Shown: positions 6,981 through 14,032 of the stretch, piece by piece
Layout: each line of letters opens with the position of its first letter
Numbering within the stretch: position 1 is the first letter of the stretch
Assembly: GCA_035477595.1 (NCBI GenBank)
Contig: DATIKM010000121.1
Span: forward strand, 1 to 14,032
DNA length: 14,032 nt
Source of the DNA: DATIKM01 sp035477595
GTDB lineage: Bacteria; Armatimonadota; Chthonomonadetes; Chthonomonadales; CAJBBX01
Reading direction: 5' to 3'
Notes under the pieces: generated by a model
Databases searched by the model: none
Told to the model about the DNA's origin: nothing
What the model saw: only the letters and a program-made list of their open reading frames with translations
Translations under genes and position numbers: made by a program

Positions 6981-7472
6981 TCACAGCCCCCACAACTCGC
7001 CCAGCCCGGCGCCCCGCACGGCGGCAGCCACCCGCTCGCGGGTGAAGCCCGCCGCATACCGCTGCCATGCGCCTCGCTCCCAGACCTCTACCTTGCGCCC
7101 GAGCCCGATCACCGTTGCCACCGACCCCGCCTCTATCCCGGCCCAGTGCCGGAGCGGGGCCGGCAGCGTCACCCGGTGCTGCCGGTCGAGCGTCGCCAGC
7201 GTGCGGCCGAACAACATGCGTTGCAGGAGCGCATGTTCGTCCCCGGCGGGCGCGCCGACGAGCTGCCTCTCGATGCGGCGCCAGTCGTCGGCGGCGAATA
7301 GGAGGATGGCGGCGTCCGGCCCGCGTGTGAGCACGACGTCCCTTCCGAGCGCGCTGCGGAGTTCGGCGGGGACGACCAGCCGGCACTTATCGTCGAGCGC
7401 GCGCTCATACTCCCCCCACGCGCTGCCGGCCCCCTGCTCCACCAGCATCCACTCCGTCCGCGGTGCTCCCAT
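6981..7472 (-). CDS. mraZ: MraZ family transcriptional regulator
   Basis: A protein of up to 163 residues with the two-fold AbrB-like repeat of MraZ. The first repeat has GEYERALDDKCRLVVPAELR (20-39) and the second LDRQHRVTLPAPLR (95-108), each with the D-x3-R signature (Asp27/Arg31 and Asp96/Arg100). MraZ forms a ring that binds direct TGGGN repeats and in E. coli represses its own operon and other division genes. Such repeats lie exactly upstream here. The start is uncertain: ATG 7472 overlaps the third TGGGA and has GGGAG only 3 bases away; ATG 7448 gives 155 residues, closer to the usual 140-155, but also has a tight ribosome site. Normally mraZ heads the dcw cluster with rsmH next; here an 80-residue gene and a ParB-family gene follow instead. 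Confidence 0.94.
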   Translation of the reverse strand: MGAPRTEWMLVEQGAGSAWGEYERALDDKCRLVVPAELRSALGRDVVLTRGPDAAILLFAADDWRRIERQLVGAPAGDEHALLQRMLFGRTLATLDRQHRVTLPAPLRHWAGIEAGSVATVIGLGRKVEVWERGAWQRYAAGFTRERVAAAVRGAGLGELWGL

Positions 7473-7491
7473 CTTCTCCCACCATCTCCCA
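7467..7491 (-). promoter_or_regulatory. MraZ operator: three TGGGA repeats at 10-bp spacing
   Basis: On the minus strand TGGGA occurs at 7491-7487, 7481-7477 and 7471-7467, with 5-base spacers, exactly the arrangement of the MraZ-binding TGGGN array described for E. coli. The array runs from just below the -10 box to the ATG at 7472, so bound MraZ would block initiation: autorepression is the likely outcome. Confidence 0.88.
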
Positions 7492-7492
7492 C

Positions 7493-7522
7493 CTTATAGC
7501 ACTCGGCCAGCCCCGGCGTCAA
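7493..7522 (-). promoter_or_regulatory. mraZ promoter
   Basis: On the minus strand TTGACG (7522-7517) is followed after 18 bases by TATAAG (7498-7493), with a TG one base before the -10 (TGCTATAAG), an extended -10. Transcription would start near 7486, inside the TGGGA array, leaving only about 14 leader bases before ATG 7472. Confidence 0.72.
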
Positions 7523-7686
7523 CAGCCGCGGCGCGGTAAGCTCGGATGGAGTGGAAGACGGAGGGGAGGATCGGCGTGACGTGCCGCCGCCTGGTCACGT
7601 GCGGGAGGGAAGCGCACGTCCCGGTGCAGGGAGGCGTCTGGCGCGCCGCGGCCAGCGCCGCATTGGCCGGGCGGTTCGTGTCATAG

Positions 7687-7704
7687 CTGAGGCGGGCGCC
7701 TCAG
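7687..7704 (-). terminator. Hairpin after pdxS, no U-tract
   Basis: CTGAGGC (7687-7693) and GCCTCAG (7698-7704) form a perfect 7-bp stem with a 4-base loop, 13 bases beyond the pdxS stop on its strand. The bases after it (CTATGACACG on the minus strand) are not T-rich, so it is a terminator candidate only. Confidence 0.5.
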
Positions 7705-7717
7705 GTCGCCGTCGGAC

Positions 7718-8614
7718 CTACCAGCCGCGGGACGCGAGCCGCTCCGCATCGCCCAGCGTGCGCGCGTCCATGGAGACCATGGCGTCGCCGAGACCGGCGG
7801 ACACGTCGGCGAGCACGTCGGGCTTGTCGTAGTAGGTGCAGGCGGTCACGATGGCCTTGGCTCGCGCCCTCGGGTCGCTGGACTTGAAGATGCCGCTCCC
7901 CACAAAGATGGCCTCGGCTCCGAGCTGGCGCATGAGCGCAGCATCCGCCGGCGTCGCGATGCCGCCCGCCGAGAAGTTGGGGACCGGGAGCCTCCCCGTG
8001 CGGTGCACCTCGACCACCAGGTCGTAGGGCGCGCCCATCTCCTTGGCGGCGGCCATCAGCTCCTCTTCCGGCAGTCCCTGCAGGCGCTTCATGCCGCCCA
8101 TGACGGCGCGCATATGCCGCACCGCCTCGACCACGTCGCCGGTGCCCGCCTCGCCCTTCGTGCGCATCATGGCGGCGCCCTCGCCGATGCGGCGAAGCGC
8201 CTCCCCAAGGTCCCGGCAGCCGCACACGAAAGGCACCCTGAACGCGTGCTTGTTGATGTGGAACTGCTCGTCCGCCGGCGTGAGCACTTCGCTCTCGTCT
8301 ACGTAGTCGACCCCGAGCGCCTCGAGTATCTGCGCCTCGACGAAGTGGCCGATCCGCGCCTTGGCCATCACCGGGATGCTGACGGTCTCCATGATCTCGC
8401 GGATGAGCTTGGGGTCCGACATGCGGGCGATGCCGCCGTCCCGGCGGATGTCCGCCGGCACGCGCTCGAGCGCCATCACCGCGACCGCGCCGGCCTCTTC
8501 CGCGATGGCCGCGTGCTCCGCGGTCACCACATCCATGATGACTCCGCCCTTGAGCATCTCGGCCAGGCCGACCTTGGTCCGCCAGGTGGACTTCTGGGCT
8601 TCGTAGTCGCTCAT
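7718..8614 (-). CDS. pdxS: Pyridoxal 5'-phosphate synthase, PdxS (lyase) subunit
   Basis: A 298-residue protein that matches PdxS/Pdx1 from end to end. With PdxT supplying ammonia from glutamine, PdxS makes pyridoxal 5'-phosphate directly from ribose 5-phosphate and glyceraldehyde 3-phosphate in the cytoplasm, acting as a dodecamer. Visible landmarks are VIMDVV with Asp28, PVMAKARIGHF with Lys85 (which corresponds to the B. subtilis lysine that forms the sugar Schiff base), RTKGEAGTGD with Lys153 (the second catalytic lysine), and NFSAGGIATPADAALMRQLG, the phosphate-binding Gly-rich region, followed by VGSGIFKSSDP. ATG 8614 has a near-perfect CAGGAGG ribosome site. pdxT usually follows pdxS directly, but the next gene on this strand is mraZ, so the glutaminase must be encoded elsewhere. 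A candidate promoter lies about 60 bases upstream. Confidence 0.97.
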   Translation of the reverse strand: MSDYEAQKSTWRTKVGLAEMLKGGVIMDVVTAEHAAIAEEAGAVAVMALERVPADIRRDGGIARMSDPKLIREIMETVSIPVMAKARIGHFVEAQILEALGVDYVDESEVLTPADEQFHINKHAFRVPFVCGCRDLGEALRRIGEGAAMMRTKGEAGTGDVVEAVRHMRAVMGGMKRLQGLPEEELMAAAKEMGAPYDLVVEVHRTGRLPVPNFSAGGIATPADAALMRQLGAEAIFVGSGIFKSSDPRARAKAIVTACTYYDKPDVLADVSAGLGDAMVSMDARTLGDAERLASRGW

Positions 8615-8675
8615 CGCGGCGTCCTCCTGAGGGTCGGTTCGTGGCCGCGCGCGGGCGCGCGCAAGCCTGCACGAC

Positions 8676-8681
8676 AGTATA
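8676..8681 (-). promoter_or_regulatory. Candidate -10 element for pdxS
   Basis: TATACT on the minus strand, within GGTATACTGTC (8683-8673), would start transcription near 8669 and give a leader of roughly 55 bases. No good -35 hexamer is seen 16-18 bases upstream. The same 11-mer precedes the helicase gene. Confidence 0.5.
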
Positions 8682-8719
8682 CCTGCGTGGCGGAGGTCTG
8701 GCGGGAGGGAGGGGCGGTG

Positions 8720-8748
8720 GGGGCGGCGGCAGGCAACGGCGCCGCCCC
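8720..8748 (-). terminator. GC hairpin after the helicase gene, no U-tract
   Basis: GGGGCGGC (8720-8727) pairs perfectly with GCCGCCCC (8741-8748), extendable by one G-C pair, with an 11-base loop. It begins 7 bases beyond the helicase stop on the minus strand. No T-run follows, so its role as a terminator is inferred from position. Confidence 0.5.
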
Positions 8749-8755
8749 GTGCGTG

Positions 8756-10033
<1,278 letters not shown>

Positions 10034-10041
10034 CTGGAGAC

Positions 10042-10047
10042 AGTATA
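10042..10047 (-). promoter_or_regulatory. -10 element abutting the helicase ATG (leaderless candidate)
   Basis: TATACT on the minus strand is separated from ATG 10033 by 8 bases (GTCTCCAG). Initiation at the usual 6-8 bases from the -10 box would place the RNA start at or within about two bases of the ATG. No convincing -35 is seen. Confidence 0.55.
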
Positions 10048-10090
10048 CCCGCGCAACGTCCGAGAACGTTCCCGCTCGCGGGGAATCCCG

Positions 10091-10117
10091 CAGCGCCGGC
10101 GCGCCGCGGAGGCGCTG
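10091..10117. repeat. 7-bp inverted repeat CAGCGCC/GGCGCTG
   Basis: CAGCGCC (10091-10097) and GGCGCTG (10111-10117) are perfect inverted copies around a 13-base GC-rich loop. It lies in the spacer between the DinB-family gene and the helicase, directly next to the 22-bp tandem repeat. It could form an RNA or DNA hairpin; function unknown. Confidence 0.4.
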
Positions 10118-10118
10118 T

Positions 10119-10167
10119 CGGACGCACCCGAGGTGCTCCACGGACGCACCCGAGGTGCTCCACGGAC
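10119..10167. repeat. Two tandem 22-bp units, each containing a perfect 5-bp dyad
   Basis: A 22-bp unit (10119-10140) is repeated exactly at 10141-10162, and its first five bases recur at 10163-10167. Each unit contains GCACC-CGA-GGTGC (10124-10136 and 10146-10158), an inverted repeat with a 3-base centre, flanked by GGA and TCC that can extend the pairing with one bulge. Two identical dyads spaced two helical turns apart, upstream of the helicase promoter, resemble paired operator sites or a double hairpin. Confidence 0.75.
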
Positions 10168-10223
10168 CGCAGCGCCAGTGCGATCGCAGCGCCAGCGCGC
10201 CGCGATGGGGCCGCGGTCCGTGG
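10160..10223. repeat. 11-bp perfect inverted repeat flanking a 42-base loop
   Basis: CCACGGACCGC (10160-10170) is the exact reverse complement of GCGGTCCGTGG (10213-10223). The left arm overlaps the end of the tandem 22-bp array; the loop holds an 11-bp direct repeat (CGCAGCGCCAG at 10168-10178 and 10185-10195). It begins 7 bases after the DinB-family stop, so in that transcript it could form a 3' structure. Confidence 0.5.
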
Positions 10224-10230
10224 CATCGTC

Positions 10231-10689
10231 CTACCAGAAAGAGGGCGAGAAGACCCGGTCCCCGTACAACGTCTGCAGGTAGCAGATCTGCCCCGTGTGG
10301 TAGTTCATGTGCAGCGCGGGCAGCACCATGCAGAGGGCGGCCGGCATCGCCCCGTAGGGCGTGGGCAAAGCCTCGCCGATCCGACTGGGGTCGAGAGCGC
10401 GTACGGCGGCCGCGTGGGCCGCCGCGGAGGCCAGAAGCTCCTCGATCAGCGCCTCCACTTCCGCGATCGGCTCGCCGGCCTCCGGCGGCGCCTGGCCCTG
10501 CAGCGCGGCGCACAGAACGCGGTTGGAGTGCGCGCACTCCTGCACCTGGTCGATCACGCTGCGGCCCTGGTGCGGCGCCTCGGCCTGGGGCGTCCAGCTC
10601 AGCCGCTCTGGCGGAGTCTGACGGACGAACTGGACCAGCGCCTTCGCCGCGTACTCGGTCTGTTGCGCCTGCCACTCGGTGACGGTCAT
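10231..10689 (-). CDS. DinB/YfiT superfamily four-helix protein
   Basis: A 152-residue protein of the DinB superfamily, recognised from the pattern LHMNYHTGQICYLQTLYGD (126-144) near the C-terminus, a region that carries two of the metal-binding histidines of this fold. His54 (ECAHSNRV), His127 and His131 form the expected His triad of the four-helix bundle. Members include thiol-dependent transferases such as bacillithiol or mycothiol S-transferases and damage-inducible proteins; which applies here cannot be told. ATG 10689 is preceded by AGAGGAAG at about 9 bases. The gene diverges from dnaN with 93 bases between start codons, and is followed on its strand by a structured spacer and then the RhlE helicase. 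No LexA-type operator was recognised before it. Confidence 0.88.
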   Translation of the reverse strand: MTVTEWQAQQTEYAAKALVQFVRQTPPERLSWTPQAEAPHQGRSVIDQVQECAHSNRVLCAALQGQAPPEAGEPIAEVEALIEELLASAAAHAAAVRALDPSRIGEALPTPYGAMPAALCMVLPALHMNYHTGQICYLQTLYGDRVFSPSFW

Positions 10690-10782
10690 CGGTGCGTCTT
10701 CCTCTCTCCCCAGAATGCCGCAGACGCGGCGCGCCGGCGGGTACTATGGCTTGTGCCAACCACCCATTCCAGGAGCGCCGCC

Positions 10783-11934
10783 ATGCCCGACGCCGCCATC
10801 CCAGGGACCAGCGGGAGCCTGAAGGCTCTCTGCGTCCGTAAGGACCTCTTCGAGGGCGTCCAGACGGTCGGCCACGCCGTCTCTGGGCGCACGTCGCTGC
10901 CCATTTTGAGCCATCTCCGCATAGGGTCCGAGGACGGCCGCCTGCGGCTCACGGCGACCGACCTAGAGCTGTCCATCTCGCTCACGATCCCCGCCACCAT
11001 CGAGGAGCCTGGCCAGATGACCGCGCCGGCGAAGCTCCTCTCCGAGCTGCTCGGGTCGCTCCCGGAGGGGGACGTGGCGCTCTCCGTCGACCGGAGCCAC
11101 GCGGTGCGAATCCGCTGCGGGCGGTCGGCCTACAAGCTGCACGGGCTGCCCGAGGAAGAGTACCCGAAGCTGCCCGAGGCGCCGGACGAGAACAGCTTCA
11201 GCATCCCGCAGAGGACCCTGCGGCAGGCCATCCGCCAGACGATCTGCGCGGCGTCGACCGACGAGACGCGCGCCATCCTGACCGGCGTACTGGTGGCGCT
11301 CGGGGAGACCGGCGTGTCGCTCGTGGCCACGGACACGCACCGGCTGGCGTTGCGCGAGGCAGCGGTCACCGCGAGCAGGGGCGCCCAGCAGTCCATCGTG
11401 CCGGCGCGCGCCCTGAACCTGGTCATGCGCACGCTCTCCGACGAGGACGGCGACGTGCTCGTCCGCCTCGCGGAGAACCAGGCTATCTTCCAGACGCCTT
11501 CCGGCACGACCTACATATCGCGCCTCATCGATGGGCAGTTTCCGAACTACCACCGGGTCATTCCGTCCCCTGAGACGCTCGACAAGCGGCTCACGCTCCC
11601 GACCGAGCCCTTCCTGAGCGCGGTGCGGCGAGCTGGCCTGATTGCCCGGGGCGCCGCCCACAAGATCATCCTGCGCACGGTGGACGACGCACTGCAGATC
11701 ACCGCCGAAGCGACCACCGAGGGGTCGGCGCACGAGGAAGTCGAGATGGCGCGCGAGGGCGACGACATCCACATCGCGTTCAACGCGCAGTACCTCCGAA
11801 ACGCGCTGGAGGTGGCGGAGTCCGAGGGCGTCTACGTGGAGGTCAGCGAGTCGCTCAAGCCGGGCATCGTGCGGCCGGCGGCGGACGACGGCGATCGGTA
11901 CCTCTGCGTGCTCATGCCGATGCAGATCGCGTAG
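10783..11934 (+). CDS. dnaN: DNA polymerase III beta subunit (sliding clamp)
   Basis: A 383-residue beta clamp with three similar domains; the dimeric ring encircles DNA and tethers polymerase III and many repair proteins. Landmarks are GRTSLPILSHLRI (35-47) and TATDLELSI (57-65) in domain I, LVATDTHRLALRE in domain II, SRLIDGQFPNYHRVIP, and the end YLCVLMPMQIA, equivalent to the hydrophobic C-terminal segment that lines the partner-binding pocket. It carries about a dozen extra N-terminal residues relative to the E. coli protein. ATG 10783 has AGGAG (10771-10775) at 7 bases. A weak -10-like TACTAT lies at 10742-10747 without a clear -35. No dnaA or recF is adjacent, and no DnaA-box cluster was seen. 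The nuclease gene follows after 39 bases, so dnaN heads an apparent operon. Confidence 0.97.
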   Translation: MPDAAIPGTSGSLKALCVRKDLFEGVQTVGHAVSGRTSLPILSHLRIGSEDGRLRLTATDLELSISLTIPATIEEPGQMTAPAKLLSELLGSLPEGDVALSVDRSHAVRIRCGRSAYKLHGLPEEEYPKLPEAPDENSFSIPQRTLRQAIRQTICAASTDETRAILTGVLVALGETGVSLVATDTHRLALREAAVTASRGAQQSIVPARALNLVMRTLSDEDGDVLVRLAENQAIFQTPSGTTYISRLIDGQFPNYHRVIPSPETLDKRLTLPTEPFLSAVRRAGLIARGAAHKIILRTVDDALQITAEATTEGSAHEEVEMAREGDDIHIAFNAQYLRNALEVAESEGVYVEVSESLKPGIVRPAADDGDRYLCVLMPMQIA

Positions 11935-11973
11935 GGCCGGTCGGCGCGCGCCGGCGCCGCGAGGAGGGCAGCC

Positions 11974-13260
11974 GTGCTCCGTTTCCTTCACGCCGCCGAC
12001 CTGCATCTCGGCGCGGCGTTCCAGGGCGTTCGCGCCGGGAACCCCGCCGTCGCCGAGCGCCTGCGCCGCGCGACCTACGACGCGCTGGACCGCATCGTGG
12101 AGATCGCCGAAGAGGAGCGCGCGCAGTTCGTGGTTGTCGCCGGCGATCTCTTCAACGCGGCGGAGGCCAACCTGCGGGCGCAGTTCCATCTGCAGAAGGC
12201 GGCGGTGCGGCTCCACGAGCATGGCATCGCGACGTTCGCGGTGCGCGGCAACCACGACCCGCTCGGCGGGAATGAGCCGCCCCTGAACTGGCCGCCCTCG
12301 TTCCATCTCTTCCCCGCCGAGCCTTCGACGCCTCTCGACGCACCGGGAGGCGCCGTGGTCTACGGGCAGAGCTACGGCCAGCGGACGCGCAGCGAGAACC
12401 TGGCTCAAGGCTACCCCGAGCCCGGCCGCGCTGGGTTCGCCGTGGCGCTCCTCCACACGAGCTGCGCCGGCTCTGCCGACCACGACGTCTACGCTCCCTG
12501 CTCCCTGAACGACCTCTCCGCGCGCAACTACGACTACTGGGCGCTCGGGCACGTCCACCAGCACGCGGCGCTCCGGCCCGGCGGCCCGGCGGTGGTCTAT
12601 CCCGGATGCCCGCAGGGGCTGAACCCGAAGGAGACCGGCCCGCGCGGCTGCTGCGTCGTCACCGTGGACGACAGCGGGGTCCCCTCCATCGAGTTCCGCG
12701 CGACGGACGCCGTCCGGTGGCACGCGCTGGTACTGGACATCGGGGCGATGGACAGCGCGGACGCGCTGCGGGACGCGCTGGACGAGCGTCTGGCGGAGAC
12801 AGAGCGCTCGCTCCTGCCCGGAGGCTCGGCCGTGGTGCGCGCACGTCTGGTGGGGCGCGGACCGCTGCATCGCCTGCTTCGCGACGAGTCGGCGCTCGCG
12901 GCGGTCCTGGGGTCCCTGCGCGACGCCGCCGGCGACGACCCCGCCGTCTGGCTGGAGGACCTTCGCGTCGAGACGCGCCCTGCCATCGACCTGGACCACC
13001 GCGCCAGCACGCAGGACTTCGTGGGCGACTTCCTGCGCCTGGCCGGCGGCGCGGCCAATGACTCCGAGGCGCTCGAGGCGCTGCGGAAGGAGCTGGCGCC
13101 GCTCTGGGGACCCAGCGGACCCGCGCGCAAGGCGATGGCCGGCGCGAGCGGACCCGGAGCCGGCGCGGGCCGGGCCCTTCCCTCCGACGACGAGCTGCGC
13201 GCGTGGATCGAGCGCGCGCGGGTGCGCGGCGCAGACCTGCTGGTGGGCGAGGAGGCCTGA
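11974..13260 (+). CDS. yhaO: SbcD/YhaO-like metallophosphoesterase (DNA repair exonuclease subunit)
   Basis: A 428-residue calcineurin-like phosphoesterase related to SbcD, Mre11 and B. subtilis YhaO. The metal-binding motifs appear in order: HAADLHLG (6-13, Asp9 and His11), VAGDLF (55-60), RGNHDPLGG (91-99), LLHTSC (159-164) and LGHVHQH (191-197). Residues about 230-360 form a capping region, and a Gly/Ala-rich stretch near 385-400 precedes a helical tail that may contact the ATPase partner. Such complexes process DNA ends and hairpins with Mn2+ and ATP. The start is GTG 11974 with GAGGAGGG (11961-11968) 5 bases upstream. It lies 39 bases after dnaN and 5 bases before its ATPase partner. YhaO is preferred over SbcD because of the YhaN-like neighbour, but the general name SbcD would also be defensible. 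Confidence 0.92.
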   Translation: MLRFLHAADLHLGAAFQGVRAGNPAVAERLRRATYDALDRIVEIAEEERAQFVVVAGDLFNAAEANLRAQFHLQKAAVRLHEHGIATFAVRGNHDPLGGNEPPLNWPPSFHLFPAEPSTPLDAPGGAVVYGQSYGQRTRSENLAQGYPEPGRAGFAVALLHTSCAGSADHDVYAPCSLNDLSARNYDYWALGHVHQHAALRPGGPAVVYPGCPQGLNPKETGPRGCCVVTVDDSGVPSIEFRATDAVRWHALVLDIGAMDSADALRDALDERLAETERSLLPGGSAVVRARLVGRGPLHRLLRDESALAAVLGSLRDAAGDDPAVWLEDLRVETRPAIDLDHRASTQDFVGDFLRLAGGAANDSEALEALRKELAPLWGPSGPARKAMAGASGPGAGAGRALPSDDELRAWIERARVRGADLLVGEEA

Positions 13261-13265
13261 GCGCG

Positions 13266-14032
13266 ATGCGGATCCTGGGATGGCGCATCGACGGTTTCGG
13301 CGCGCTGCGCGACGTGGAGGTACAGGGCCTGCCCGACGGGCTCACGCTCATCGAGGGGGAGAACGGGTCCGGCAAGACGACGCTCCTCGCCTTCCTCCGC
13401 GCCGTGCTCTTCGGACTGCCCGACGCGCGTAGAGCGGAGAATCGCTACGCGCCGCCGCCAGGAGCGCGCCACGGCGGCCGCCTTGATGTGTTGATGCGCG
13501 ATGGGCGCCGGTTCCGCATTGAGCGCCATGTCACCAGGGCCACCGTGCGTGGGCAGGTGACCGTCACGTCGCTCGATGGCGCCGGTCCGGCGGTCCTGGC
13601 CGATCTCCTTCCTGGGGCGACGGACGACCTCTTCTGCAACGCGTTCGCCTTCGGCCTGAAGGAGCTGGCCTCGCTGGAGGGGAGCGTGCAGACGCGGCTC
13701 CACGCGGCGGCGGCAGGGTCCGGCGCGCTCGGGGTGTTCGAGGCGCTGAGGCGGCTCGACGACCAAGCGGCGAAGCTGTTCTTGGCTGGCGGAAGGAACC
13801 CCGTGATCAACGGCCTTCTTAGCCAGCACCGCGCAGCGGAGGACGAGCTCCGGGCGGCACGGACGGCGGCCCAGGAGGCGCCCAGGCACCAGCGGACCAA
13901 GGAGGCGCTCACCGCCGGGCTTCGCGGCGTGGAGGACGAGCTTTCGGCGGCGCGGGCGCGCGAGCGGCGCCTCGATACGCTCTCGCGGGCGCTGCCGATC
14001 TGCGATCAGCTCTGGCAGGCGCGCGCGGAGCT
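13266..14032 (+). CDS. yhaN: YhaN/SbcC-like AAA ATPase, N-terminal part (cut by window end)
   Basis: The frame runs from ATG 13266 to the window edge, giving the first 255 residues. MRILGWRIDGFGALRDVEV and the Walker A loop GENGSGKTT (31-39) open an ABC/SMC-type head. LLAFLRAVLFG (40-50) and NRYAPPPGARHGGRLDV (59-75) match the B. subtilis YhaN pattern, where an RYEP-x3-GA-x-YGG-x-L segment follows the P-loop, and FAFGLKELASL (127-137) resembles the YhaN head as well. From about 160 the sequence is helical, and 185-235 has the Ala/Glu/Arg/Leu composition of the start of a long coiled coil. It would power and gate the nuclease encoded just before it. ATG 13266 has GAGGAGG (13249-13255) at 10 bases, inside the nuclease gene, and a 5-base gap indicates tight co-translation. 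The Walker B and signature regions lie beyond the window. Confidence 0.9.
   Translation, partial: MRILGWRIDGFGALRDVEVQGLPDGLTLIEGENGSGKTTLLAFLRAVLFGLPDARRAENRYAPPPGARHGGRLDVLMRDGRRFRIERHVTRATVRGQVTVTSLDGAGPAVLADLLPGATDDLFCNAFAFGLKELASLEGSVQTRLHAAAAGSGALGVFEALRRLDDQAAKLFLAGGRNPVINGLLSQHRAAEDELRAARTAAQEAPRHQRTKEALTAGLRGVEDELSAARARERRLDTLSRALPICDQLWQARAE

Noticed and set aside
7551..7832. A 93-residue plus-strand frame between mraZ and pdxS.
   Set aside because: It runs into the end of pdxS on the opposite strand, has Arg/Ser/Ala bias and no recognisable domain.
10119..10167. CRISPR array.
   Set aside because: The two 22-bp units are directly adjacent with no spacers, and no cas gene is present.
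10690..10782. Replication origin next to dnaN.
   Set aside because: No DnaA-box cluster (TTATCCACA-like), no AT-rich unwinding region and no dnaA in the window.
11935..11973. Hairpin between dnaN and the nuclease gene as a terminator.
   Set aside because: Only a 5-bp stem plus a short CGGCGCGCGCCG palindrome, no T-run, and the spacing suggests one operon.

Overview
The window is a GC-rich bacterial chromosomal segment, densely coded on both strands, with twelve complete protein genes and one partial gene at each edge. No tRNA, rRNA, CRISPR array, transposase or phage gene is visible. The mixture of a LamG-type protein end, an L-rhamnose mutarotase, a Gfo/Idh/MocA dehydrogenase and a large DUF6785/DUF6784-type membrane protein next to conserved housekeeping genes (mraZ, pdxS, dnaN) suggests a free-living, polysaccharide-using bacterium of a group such as Armatimonadota or Planctomycetota. 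That placement is an inference from gene content and recalled family distributions, not a measurement.

Left part (1-5461), metabolic. The C-terminus of a LamG-like protein is followed by a rhamnose mutarotase (309-632, +). A convergent two-helix membrane protein with HEAT-like repeats (648-1478, -) diverges from a Gfo/Idh/MocA oxidoreductase (1577-2737, +), which ends in a strong GC hairpin. A 272-base gap with a palindrome and an 11-bp tandem repeat leads to a 656-residue polytopic membrane protein (3010-4980, +), then a thioredoxin-type ArsC (5045-5461, +). The sugar genes look like a small carbohydrate-use neighbourhood, and the membrane protein could be its transporter.

Middle part (5524-8614), all minus strand. 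Reading in transcription order there is pdxS, then mraZ with its own promoter and a textbook three-copy TGGGA operator, then an unrecognised 80-residue gene, then a ParB-family protein with its own near-consensus promoter (TTGACG-16 bp-TATAAT). No rsmH/ftsL follows mraZ and no ParA accompanies the ParB protein, so both genes sit outside their usual clusters.

Right part (8756-14032). A RhlE-type DEAD-box helicase (minus) whose -10 box lies so close to its ATG that the mRNA may be leaderless; upstream of it is a 150-base structured spacer with two tandem 22-bp units, each an inverted repeat; then a DinB-superfamily gene (minus). Diverging from this, on the plus strand, is an apparent operon dnaN - yhaO-like nuclease - yhaN-like ATPase, the last running off the window.

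No intergenic stretch exceeds 300 bases. The most unusual material is in regulation: the displaced mraZ operator, the paired dyad repeats before the helicase, a shared GGTATACTGTC promoter core before pdxS and the helicase, and several gene-end hairpins lacking U-tracts.
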